Below, in pieces: positions 30,237 through 35,220 of a DNA stretch of 35,220 nucleotides; positions within the stretch are counted from its first letter, which is position 1; each line of letters begins with the position of its first letter. This DNA comes from a virus: the IMG/VR virus record IMGVR_UViG_3300030098_003503, positions 1-35,220 of that record; one strand, written 5' to 3'. The position numbers and the translations under genes are program-made. A model generated the notes under the pieces. The model was given only the letters and a program-made list of their open reading frames with translations. It was not told where the DNA came from and did no database searches.

Positions 30237-30422
30237 TGCTAGTCACTTGAAAAGAATATATGGGGTGATATAGGGAAATGTGATTGACTAATTTTAGTCT
30301 AAGTGGCTGTTATCCTTGGATAAGCGTAATCTCTCCGGGGTCGCCACTCTCCTTATATTTCCTCATATATTCAATTACTTAACACTTTGCTAGTCACTTT
30401 CCTTTCTAACTGCTAGTCACTT
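30237..30422. repeat. Three 12-bp direct repeats, integrase arm-site candidates (attP region)
   Basis: TGCTAGTCACTT occurs exactly at 30237-30248, 30388-30399 and 30411-30422, all in the same orientation. The last copy covers the integrase stop codon. Two copies lie close together on one side and one on the other side of a 140-base segment that holds a tRNA-3'-end-like sequence. This geometry is that of arm-type integrase or excisionase binding sites around an attP core. There is no gene in 30081-30416. Confidence 0.65.
30331..30346 (+). other. Candidate attachment-site core resembling a tRNA 3' end
   Basis: CTCTCCGGGGTCGCCA lies between the arm-like repeats and looks like the T-stem 3' half, acceptor strand (GGTCGCC) and discriminator of a tRNA. 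No complete tRNA can be folded here because the 5' part is missing. Phage attP cores often copy the 3' end of a host tRNA gene. The exact core borders cannot be set without the host sequence. Confidence 0.45.
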
Positions 30423-31538
30423 TTTAGCAGTTTTCTTGTAATCCATAAACTCTACAACTGGTTTAGCCATCTCTCCATCATACGCTTTTTTAGTATAATG
30501 ATCAGCCATTTTGTCAGACTGCCATCCAAACAATGCCCTTAACTGTGCAGTAGATGCACCAGCTTTTCTTGCAATAGTAGCTGTCCCCTTGCGTATGCCG
30601 TGGGGGACGCACCTATCAGGCAACCCGGCCTTTTTTCTTGCTCTTACCAGCCATTGGGAAAAAGTCTTTTCTGACTTGTGAGGCATCCCATGAGTGTGAA
30701 CCAGGTAAGTCATTTGACCGCTGGGCGTTTTCTCAATAATCTTTTTTAACTCCGGGGCTAGTGGGATTTCCATCGGCTTATCATTTTTCTTTGCCGTGAA
30801 CTGGATCATACCATTTTGTTCCATGTGTTTGCCCAGACGATACGCATCACTCACCCTGGTGCCTGTCCAGTAAATGACTTCAAAGGCGAGGCGTTGCATT
30901 GTCCCAACTTTCCAATATTTTCTATACTGTTCGATCTCGTTTATGTTCCAAACATGGTGACCGTCACAGCAGTCGCATTTACTGACATTGATTCTGTCTT
31001 CGTTGCTGGTCTCATCCAGCCGCTCAACCTTCTCAATAGGATTGGCATATCCATCCGGCAATAGCTGTTGTTTAATTGCCCAGGTGTATAATGCCTGTAG
31101 AGCTTTCAACCGATTGTTTGCAGCGGCTGGAAGTTGTGCCTTCTCATCACGAATTTTTATACCCCAGGTTATATTCATTTTAATATACGGGTGATGACCG
31201 TGTGTCTTTAATATACCTTCAAGCACCCCACGCTTTTGACTTCGTGTACCCGCTTTAAATTTTTTAAACTTCGGGCTGGCAAAATATTTGTAAGCTAGCC
31301 AGTCGAGTGTACCCGCTGGAATTTCTCCACCCTTTTTATTTATCTCATGTCTAAGCTCGGCTAACTTATCTGCTTTCTCTAATTCAAAACCTACCCGATC
31401 TTTAACGGGATCGGTTTTCATACAGTCTGGGTGTTTTTTCCCTTTGTAACGAACATAAAAACGAACCGTACCCCGGTTATCTACATAGGCATTTATATAT
31501 TTAATCTTGGGAAGTTTTTTTATCGTCAGTCCAGTCAC
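30417..31538 (-). CDS. int: Tyrosine integrase
   Basis: This site-specific recombinase for integration and excision has 373 residues from a GTG at 31538. I chose that start because GGGAGG lies 6 bases upstream and it sits one base after the stop of the HTH gene. An ATG frame to 31610 would add 24 unlikely residues. An N-terminal beta-rich arm domain (INAYVDNRGTVRFYVRYKGKKHP) and a helical core-binding domain precede the catalytic domain: TGTRVSD (Arg228), KKNDK (Lys250/251), HGIR (His313, Arg316), GWQSD (Trp339) and DHYTKKA (Tyr348). An odd CDCCDGHH segment near 188-195 looks like a metal-binding insert between domains. Its 3' end abuts the att-like repeats. Confidence 0.9.
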   Translation of the reverse strand: MTGLTIKKLPKIKYINAYVDNRGTVRFYVRYKGKKHPDCMKTDPVKDRVGFELEKADKLAELRHEINKKGGEIPAGTLDWLAYKYFASPKFKKFKAGTRSQKRGVLEGILKTHGHHPYIKMNITWGIKIRDEKAQLPAAANNRLKALQALYTWAIKQQLLPDGYANPIEKVERLDETSNEDRINVSKCDCCDGHHVWNINEIEQYRKYWKVGTMQRLAFEVIYWTGTRVSDAYRLGKHMEQNGMIQFTAKKNDKPMEIPLAPELKKIIEKTPSGQMTYLVHTHGMPHKSEKTFSQWLVRARKKAGLPDRCVPHGIRKGTATIARKAGASTAQLRALFGWQSDKMADHYTKKAYDGEMAKPVVEFMDYKKTAKK

Positions 31539-31539
31539 C

Positions 31540-31770
31540 CTATGCCTCCCAAGGCTGTTTTTGCTGATAGGTGTCAGACTTCTCTGGAAGGCTTTCAATA
31601 GCGAGGTCAAGTTCCTGAATGTCCCAGATTACTCGTCCAGGGGACACTTCCTTGGATGAGGGCATTTTTTTCTTGGTCACCAGTTTATCAAAGGTGGTGG
31701 CTGATACGCCTACATAAAAAGCGGCCTTTTCTCTGCTCAGTCCCCTCGGCCACAATCCATTTACTTTCAT
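31540..31770 (-). CDS. HTH excisionase/AlpA-like regulator
   Basis: The 76-residue protein has a MerR/AlpA-type helix-turn-helix: LSREKAAFYVGVSATTFDKLV (about 10-31), then a wing-like GRVIWDIQELDLAIESL. Such small proteins bend attachment-site DNA (excisionase) or activate integrase genes. It is the first gene of the pair with integrase, with good ribosome site AAAGGAG and a TATAAT-type -10 only 23 bases upstream of the ATG. The operator array at 31836-31895 lies just upstream, so its own expression is likely controlled there. Confidence 0.75.
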   Translation of the reverse strand: MKVNGLWPRGLSREKAAFYVGVSATTFDKLVTKKKMPSSKEVSPGRVIWDIQELDLAIESLPEKSDTYQQKQPWEA

Positions 31771-31792
31771 TTTGTTGCTCCTTTCACCATGT

Positions 31793-31821
31793 ATTATATC
31801 AGACCTCTATAAATATTTAAG
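31793..31821 (-). promoter_or_regulatory. Promoter for the excisionase/integrase pair
   Basis: On the minus strand TATAAT (31793-31798) is perfect, while the hexamer 17 bases upstream (31816-31821) reads CTTAAA, only 3 of 6 to consensus. A good -10 with a poor -35 is the pattern of activated promoters. The repeat array starts 15 bases upstream of the -35, where an activator would bind. Confidence 0.55.
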
Positions 31822-31835
31822 AAAAATCGTTGCTC

Positions 31836-31895
31836 AAAATGGTGACCGTTTTGGAGTCCATTTTGGAGTCCATTTTGGTGACCGTTTTGAACACC
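31836..31895. repeat. 12-bp-period palindromic operator array
   Basis: Four 7-bp palindromes with central G repeat every 12 bases: GGTGACC (31841), GGAGTCC (31853), GGAGTCC (31865), GGTGACC (31877), with a degenerate fifth, GAACACC (31889). All are separated by 5-base (G/A)TTTT linkers, and AAAAT precedes the first. The order of types is A-B-B-A. The array fills the gap between the 198-residue gene's stop and the excisionase promoter. It should bind a protein side by side with near one-helical-turn spacing. Confidence 0.75.
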
Positions 31896-31896
31896 T

Positions 31897-32493
31897 TTAA
31901 AAATCAGGCTGCTTAAATTCGTCATTCATTATTTCCGCTATCAGCGGATCATTCGGCTCCATTTGCCGAGCGTATTTGGGCAAATTGTGGTGCTGGGCAA
32001 TGTCCCAAAACAGAAGCTGTTGGCGTAGAAAAGTTCGGAGTTCCGGGCCAGTTAGGTAGATCAATTTGATGCGGCAATTCCAGCTTGCGATTGTCTCTCG
32101 CAAATAATCTCGCTCAATCGCCTCCTTTATGATTCGTCTTTTTGTGCTTGCGGATACGTCATAGGACATTGCGTGGTAGCATTCATTCAGTGGCGTGCCA
32201 ACAGACCCAGATCCAGCCTTTAAAGCCTCAAGCGCATTTTTGCCCACTGTCAAAATAAGCTGTGCATGGGCAATGCTCTGCCCCCAAAAACTAACCGCAT
32301 TCGCTCGATTGTCATACAAATCCAGTTTGAAATTGGCGATTGCCAGACAGTAATTCACGGGAGCAGAATATTTGTTCGCTTGAATCCAATCGAAATCGTC
32401 TGGGAACTCCGTAGCAAATAGGGTATGGCCCGCACCTTTTGTTGTATTTGATATCGGGTCATTGGGGAACCTTTCTTTTTTAATTTTGTTCAT
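31897..32493 (-). CDS. Hypothetical protein of the recombinase operon
   Basis: The 198-residue protein has a very strong ribosome site (AGGGAGG) and an ATGA overlap with the serine recombinase stop. It is mixed alpha-helical with many aromatic residues (DFDWIQANKYSAPVNYCLAIANFKLDLYDNRANAVSFWGQSIAHAQLIL, LRQQLLFWDIAQHHNL). It has no signal peptide, HTH or catalytic motif that I recognise. Translational coupling to the serine recombinase and the operator array at its 3' end suggest a part in recombination or lysogeny control. Confidence 0.65.
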   Translation of the reverse strand: MNKIKKERFPNDPISNTTKGAGHTLFATEFPDDFDWIQANKYSAPVNYCLAIANFKLDLYDNRANAVSFWGQSIAHAQLILTVGKNALEALKAGSGSVGTPLNECYHAMSYDVSASTKRRIIKEAIERDYLRETIASWNCRIKLIYLTGPELRTFLRQQLLFWDIAQHHNLPKYARQMEPNDPLIAEIMNDEFKQPDF

Positions 32494-33260
32494 TTTTTAC
32501 CTCCCTCTATTGAATTAATTAATTTTTTTACACTCTCTGCCCTCCAAATTGGAGCTGGCTTGCCTTCTTTACGGCGGCTGGAGTGTTCACTCATTATCTC
32601 AGCCTGGTAGGTCTTAACGCCCCTGGCATTTAACGCCCTGGCAATACCTCGGAGTGAAATTATGCCCGCTTCTTTTATTTCAACTATTGTCGGATAAATC
32701 TTTTTTGCAAACGCCTTTGTATTTTTTTTGGTCGCTTCTGTCCCAAGTTTCCGCACATCTCGTACATCAGGATTGCCCAGAGCAACACCTCGTTCTTTGG
32801 CGATACCCAGTGCAACTTTCGTTCGCTCCGCTGTGGCCTCTGCCTCGGCCTCTGCAACTGATGCCAAAATTCGCCACATCATTTTTGTCTGCCAGGGAGA
32901 ACCCATCGATGGTATGTCTGCGGCGACAATCCCTATTCCGTCGCGCTCGGCACTCTCTGCCAGTTTAGAAAGAAAAGAAAAATTACGGGTGAGGCGATCC
33001 ATCTTGGCAACAATGAGAACTGCCCCATCTGCCTTACACTTTTCCAACGCCTCACGCAGAACAGGTCTGCCAAGGCGAGTCTTTCGTCCAGACTCCACCT
33101 CTTTGCATTCCTCTATTATCTCCAGCCCCAGTTCCTTTGCCTTGGCTGTAGCGATCTGTTTTTGTGCGTCCAGGCCCAGCCCACTGACACCTTGCTTTTG
33201 CGTACTCACCCGAAGGTATATACGACAAGTGTCAGCGTCTTTATTTATTTTGGATAGCAT
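32490..33260 (-). CDS. Serine recombinase (resolvase/invertase family)
   Basis: The 256-residue protein's catalytic domain includes IYLRVSTQKQ with nucleophile Ser19, then GLDAQKQ, VESGRKTRLGRPVLREAL, IVAKMDRLTRNFSF (active-site arginines near 89-92), the long E helix MWRILASVAEAEAEATAERTK, and a C-terminal HTH around 200-225 (LRGIARALNARGV) with a short tail. It belongs to the small resolvase/invertase type rather than the large serine integrases (about 500 residues). The start overlaps the upstream small gene by 20 bases. It may act in resolution, inversion or as a second mobility enzyme beside the tyrosine integrase. Confidence 0.85.
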   Translation of the reverse strand: MLSKINKDADTCRIYLRVSTQKQGVSGLGLDAQKQIATAKAKELGLEIIEECKEVESGRKTRLGRPVLREALEKCKADGAVLIVAKMDRLTRNFSFLSKLAESAERDGIGIVAADIPSMGSPWQTKMMWRILASVAEAEAEATAERTKVALGIAKERGVALGNPDVRDVRKLGTEATKKNTKAFAKKIYPTIVEIKEAGIISLRGIARALNARGVKTYQAEIMSEHSSRRKEGKPAPIWRAESVKKLINSIEGGKK

Positions 33261-33435
33261 TAGCTTGGTCCCCTTCCAAAATTCTCAGGACTTCTGTCAA
33301 AACATTTTTTTCGTAAAGTCTGCCTTCGGGGACACATCCAAATCGATGCTCGTCCTCGCTTAAATTTTCAACACGATCATTGACTAGATCGGTGAGAAAC
33401 TCGATTTGTTCTTTAGTCATCGTGAATTTTTCCAT
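33241..33435 (-). CDS. Small acidic hypothetical protein
   Basis: The 64-residue protein starts on the last base of the upstream stop, with ribosome site GGGAG 8 bases before. Acidic helices dominate (TKEQIEFLTDLVNDRVENLSEDE, LTEVLRILEGDQ). It overlaps the serine recombinase start by 20 bases, so translation is probably coupled. No family is recognised. Small acidic proteins in early phage regions often inhibit host factors, but nothing here shows this. Confidence 0.6.
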   Translation of the reverse strand: MEKFTMTKEQIEFLTDLVNDRVENLSEDEHRFGCVPEGRLYEKNVLTEVLRILEGDQANAIQNK

Positions 33436-33662
33436 TAGATTTGCTCCCTTGCTACAACTTCTGCACTTTCAAGCGCCAAATTGAACGCCCTACCGCCATC
33501 CAAGCCGACTAAAATTTTGTGACCTTCATCGATGGCCTCTTTTCTTGTTGCAAAAAATTCGGTGTCTTCATCTAAACCATACAGCGCATCGCCAACCTTT
33601 ATTTTGTCGCTGTGGTCTGAAGTGTCGATAGTGGAAATAATTTCAAAATAATATCTGGTCAT
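33435..33662 (-). CDS. Small hypothetical protein, first gene of the recombinase operon
   Basis: The 75-residue protein starts at the ATG at 33662, which has AGGAG eight bases upstream. An upstream ATG at 33698 has no ribosome site and adds a Thr-rich head. The sequence MTRYYFEIISTIDTSDHSD...DEDTEFFATRKEAIDEGHKILV looks like a compact alpha/beta fold, similar in pattern to small DUF6894-type proteins (aromatic N-terminus, FATRKEA helix). The assignment is by eye and weak. Confidence 0.6.
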   Translation of the reverse strand: MTRYYFEIISTIDTSDHSDKIKVGDALYGLDEDTEFFATRKEAIDEGHKILVGLDGGRAFNLALESAEVVAREQI

Positions 33663-33710
33663 TAGATTTTCTCCTCTTGTTGTTGTGTTGTTTATCAATC
33701 GTTCCTCTAT

Positions 33711-33753
33711 TAATTAAACTATAGTTGTGATAGTGTCAATAGACAAATACAAA
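33711..33753. promoter_or_regulatory. Divergent promoter region between recombinase and early operons
   Basis: On the minus strand TTGACA (33734-33739) is followed 17 bases on by TAATTA (33711-33716), suitable for the operon starting at 33662. On the + strand TTGTGA (33725-33730) with TACAAA (33748-33753) at 17 bases could serve 33779. The two overlap face to face, so only one side would fire at a time. The -10 hexamers are imperfect. Confidence 0.4.
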
Positions 33754-33778
33754 TATTTTAAAAAAGGAATCTTAGCCT

Positions 33779-33976
33779 ATGGACAGTGAGTACCACATGA
33801 CCACCCTGAGACTGCCGAAAGACACGGTTTTAAAGCTCAAAATGCAAGCCGGGCTGGAGCGGAAAAGTATGACCAGTTTAATTAATGAACTCTGCACGTA
33901 TGGGTTAGCGGCGAAGGCTGAAACTAATCAGGATCGAATCGAGCAGTTCAAAAAATACATGAATCACATTGCCTAG
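33779..33976 (+). CDS. Ribbon-helix-helix (Arc/CopG-like) DNA-binding protein
   Basis: The 65-residue protein begins with the beta-strand MTTLRLPKDTVLKLKMQA followed by ERKSMTSLINELCTYGL, the two helices of the RHH fold. A charged C-terminal helix follows. The ribosome site AAAAAGGA is 11 bases upstream. It faces the divergent promoter region and is well placed to control both operons, as Arc or CopG repressors do. Its end overlaps the RusA frame. Confidence 0.75.
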   Translation: MDSEYHMTTLRLPKDTVLKLKMQAGLERKSMTSLINELCTYGLAAKAETNQDRIEQFKKYMNHIA

Positions 33977-34331
33977 AGTATGGTCGTGTTGTCTGCCCTT
34001 CCCACCCTCGGTCAATCGGTTATGGCGATACACCAGCCGGGGTGTCTACCGCACGAAAGCCTATACGGATTGGCTGGCGGTGGCGGGGCTAATGATCCCG
34101 AAAACAGATACCTTTACCGTCCCGGTTGGCATGACGATTCGGGCTTGCCCTCCCGACAAAAGGAGAAGGGATTTAGACAACATCGTCAAACCCCTGTGCG
34201 ATTTACTGGAGCATTCCGGGGTACTCAAAAACGATTCGCTGATACACGAACTGGGAGCTTGCTGGGACTGCACAATAGACAAAGGAACGTGCGAGATTTT
34301 ACTGACATCAAAAGGAGACAGTGATGGCTGA
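33969..34331 (+). CDS. rusA: RusA-type Holliday junction resolvase
   Basis: The 120-residue nuclease cuts branched DNA. The RusA pattern is clear: LPFPPSVNRLWR near 9-20, YRTKAYTDW, then PPDKRRRDLDNIVKPLCDLLEHSGVLKNDSLI with catalytic aspartates at about 68, 70 and 89 and Lys74. No ATG is available; the start is a TTG at 33969 overlapping the RHH gene by 8 bases, so translation is likely coupled. Length is normal. It fits with the exonuclease/annealing pair in phage recombination. Confidence 0.85.
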   Translation: MPRVWSCCLPFPPSVNRLWRYTSRGVYRTKAYTDWLAVAGLMIPKTDTFTVPVGMTIRACPPDKRRRDLDNIVKPLCDLLEHSGVLKNDSLIHELGACWDCTIDKGTCEILLTSKGDSDG

Positions 34332-34461
34332 CGAAGAGATAGATGCACAATTTCTGGTTGACGAAAACAGGAAATTAAAAAAACAGGTGGAGGATTTAAA
34401 CAAGCAATTAGAGGCAATTGAAATTGTAGTCAAAATGGTAATGAAGTGGGGTAAGAAATGA
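34324..34461 (+). CDS. Small coiled-coil protein
   Basis: The 45-residue frame overlaps the RusA gene by 8 bases (preceded by AAAGGAG) and the next gene by ATGA. It is charged, with heptad-like helices (DENRKLKKQVEDLNKQLEAIEIVVKMVMKW), so a dimeric coiled coil is likely. The function is unknown. The ribosome site and overlaps on both sides support translation. Confidence 0.6.
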   Translation: MADEEIDAQFLVDENRKLKKQVEDLNKQLEAIEIVVKMVMKWGKK

Positions 34462-34727
34462 TATTCCCGGAGATAGGCAACATTGTGAATCCGTACAGAA
34501 ACAGTCCCACCAGTGTCGCGGATATTATCCGTGAAGTATGTGCCGACTACAATATTACTTTGGCGCAGTTAAAGGGAGAGACCCGTGTCTCAAAAGTATG
34601 CCAGGCGAGGTGGGAGGCGTGGAGTCGTATTCACGAAGAACTGGGTTTCAGCAGTCGGCAGATTGCAAGGCGATTTAACCGAGACTGCTCCACAGTTCGA
34701 CATGGTCTCAGGAAAAATGCAAGCTAA
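34458..34727 (+). CDS. Stand-alone DnaA domain IV-like DNA-binding protein
   Basis: The 89-residue protein corresponds to the C-terminal (domain IV) part of DnaA without the AAA+ domain: IIREVCADYNITLAQLKGETRVSKVCQARWEAWSRIHEELGFSSRQIARRFNRDCSTVRHGLRK. In DnaA the last helix reads DHTT; here it is Asp-Cys-Ser-Thr (76-79), so a base-contacting histidine is replaced by cysteine. It may bind DnaA-box-like DNA at a phage origin or serve as a regulator. Phages are known to carry such small versions, but the role is inferred. Confidence 0.7.
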   Translation: MIFPEIGNIVNPYRNSPTSVADIIREVCADYNITLAQLKGETRVSKVCQARWEAWSRIHEELGFSSRQIARRFNRDCSTVRHGLRKNAS

Positions 34728-34893
34728 TGGCGAAGACAACTACGAAATATGCATCGCCTGTGGCAAGCCGGGGCGAGTTGGGCCAGACCTCCTCTTCACT
34801 GTCGTTGGGCCAGCCCATCATGGGGAATGCCACAAGAGGGTATGGAGTTATATTAGCAGATCCTCCCTGGACGTGGAAGACGTGGAGCATTAA
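34717..34893 (+). CDS. Small zinc-ribbon-like protein overlapping the methyltransferase start (uncertain)
   Basis: The 58-residue frame has ATG 34717, three bases after AGGA. It contains YEICIACGKPGR, a CxxC knuckle, and GPAHHGECHKRVW, giving two Cys and several His/Cys candidates for zinc. It overlaps the last bases of the DnaA-like gene and the first part of the methyltransferase frame. The protein-like composition here, against a Ser-rich alternative frame, suggests this may be the real product of 34717-34893 and that the methyltransferase starts later. Confidence 0.45.
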   Translation: MQANGEDNYEICIACGKPGRVGPDLLFTVVGPAHHGECHKRVWSYISRSSLDVEDVEH

Positions 34894-35220
34894 AGGCAGT
34901 GCCAAAAGTGCCTCGCAGTATTACAGGACTATGGAACAGAGCGATCTTATTGATATGCCTGTTAATTCTCTTGCCGCTTCTGATAGTGTTCTTTTCCTTT
35001 GGGTTCTTAATTCGATGCTGGATAGAGGTCTTGAGCTTATTGCTTCTTGGGGGTTCACATATAAGACAGTCGGGTTTTGCTGGACTAAAACAAATCCATC
35101 AGGAGCTGGCCTCCACATGGGTCTCGGATACCACACCAGACAAAATATCGAACTCTGCCTACTCGGCACAAAGGGAAAACCGAAGAGGATGAGCGGCGGT
35201 GTGCATCAGGTTATTATGTC
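34727..35220 (+). CDS. MT-A70 family adenine methyltransferase (cut by window end)
   Basis: At least 164 residues are present, and the 3' end lies outside the window. The domain begins near residue 39 with YGVILADPPWTW (the (D/N)PPW catalytic motif of N6-adenine methyltransferases). It continues with MPVNSLAASDSVLFLWV, RGLELIASWGFTYKTVGFCWTK and GYHTRQNIELCLLGTKG, matching the MT-A70 family order. The outermost start is ATG 34727, sharing the final A of the preceding TAA, but its first 30 residues are Ser-rich and poorly structured. ATG 34820 is the alternative start if the zinc-like frame is real. It likely methylates DNA, perhaps to evade restriction or time replication. Confidence 0.8.
   Translation, partial: MAKTTTKYASPVASRGELGQTSSSLSLGQPIMGNATRGYGVILADPPWTWKTWSIKGSAKSASQYYRTMEQSDLIDMPVNSLAASDSVLFLWVLNSMLDRGLELIASWGFTYKTVGFCWTKTNPSGAGLHMGLGYHTRQNIELCLLGTKGKPKRMSGGVHQVIM

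Noticed and set aside
30331-30346. tRNA gene
   Set aside because: Only the 3' acceptor-like part is present. No anticodon or D-arm sequence precedes it.
31836-31895. CRISPR-like short array
   Set aside because: The repeat unit is 7 bp with 5-bp linkers and no unique spacers, so it is an operator array and not CRISPR.
32728-33363. 211-residue + strand frame opposite the serine recombinase
   Set aside because: The recombinase on the minus strand has clear catalytic motifs. This frame is Ser/Arg-rich shadow.
33980-34324. 114-residue frame inside the RusA gene
   Set aside because: The RusA frame carries the family motif and catalytic aspartates. The other frame has none.
34899-35192. 97-residue hydrophobic frame near the right end
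   Set aside because: It lies out of frame within the methyltransferase. The hydrophobic run arises from the coding of SVLFLWVLN and neighbours.

Overview
The window looks like most of the genome, or a prophage-like segment, of a tailed bacteriophage with a short (podovirus-type) tail. The packaging and morphogenesis genes are dense, almost all on the + strand, and run in the order small terminase, large terminase, portal, internal virion protein, scaffold, coat, tail adaptor, tail hub, fibres. No tape-measure, tail-tube or sheath gene is visible. AT-rich coding, composite lectin-like fibres and paired 2-oxoglutarate oxygenases resemble marine phages of alphaproteobacteria (for example SAR116, SAR11 or roseobacters). 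That host guess is inference from style, not from a marker gene. The right end is cut inside a gene, and the left end carries the tail of another open frame.

Layout: 1-1180 is mostly non-coding and holds two hairpin terminators, two tandem sigma70-like promoters and a long-range 13-bp inverted repeat, followed by the late operon. 1275-6186 is packaging, plus a 787-residue protein with a tyrosine-recombinase-like core between terminase and portal. 6222-14781 holds the portal, an internal protein ending in a SleB-like hydrolase domain, a lysozyme-like protein, scaffold, coat and a decoration candidate. 14867-18004 holds two adjacent 2OG-Fe(II) oxygenases, a cysteine-rich miniprotein and a tail adaptor with an inserted carbohydrate-binding-like domain. 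18006-25340 holds the tail hub and two giant fibres. 25340-28027 holds membrane or secreted small proteins, a metallophosphoesterase, a holin candidate and a GH24 endolysin.

From 28020 the strand switches. A minus-strand block carries a winged-helix/zinc protein, a single-strand annealing recombinase and its exonuclease partner. It is followed by an attachment-site-like region with three 12-bp direct repeats around a tRNA-3'-end-like core, a tyrosine integrase with a HTH excisionase candidate, a 12-bp-period operator array, an unknown gene, a serine recombinase and two small genes. A divergent + strand early operon (33779-35220) encodes a ribbon-helix-helix protein, a RusA resolvase, a small coiled coil, a stand-alone DnaA domain IV protein, a small zinc-type frame and an MT-A70 adenine methyltransferase that runs off the end.

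Taken together this is a temperate phage whose AT-rich structural half and GC-richer lysis/recombination/early half look like two modules of different history. The most unusual items are the recombinase-like protein in the packaging operon, the operator array upstream of the xis/int pair, the attP-like repeat system beside two different recombinase classes, and a family of tiny cysteine-rich proteins.
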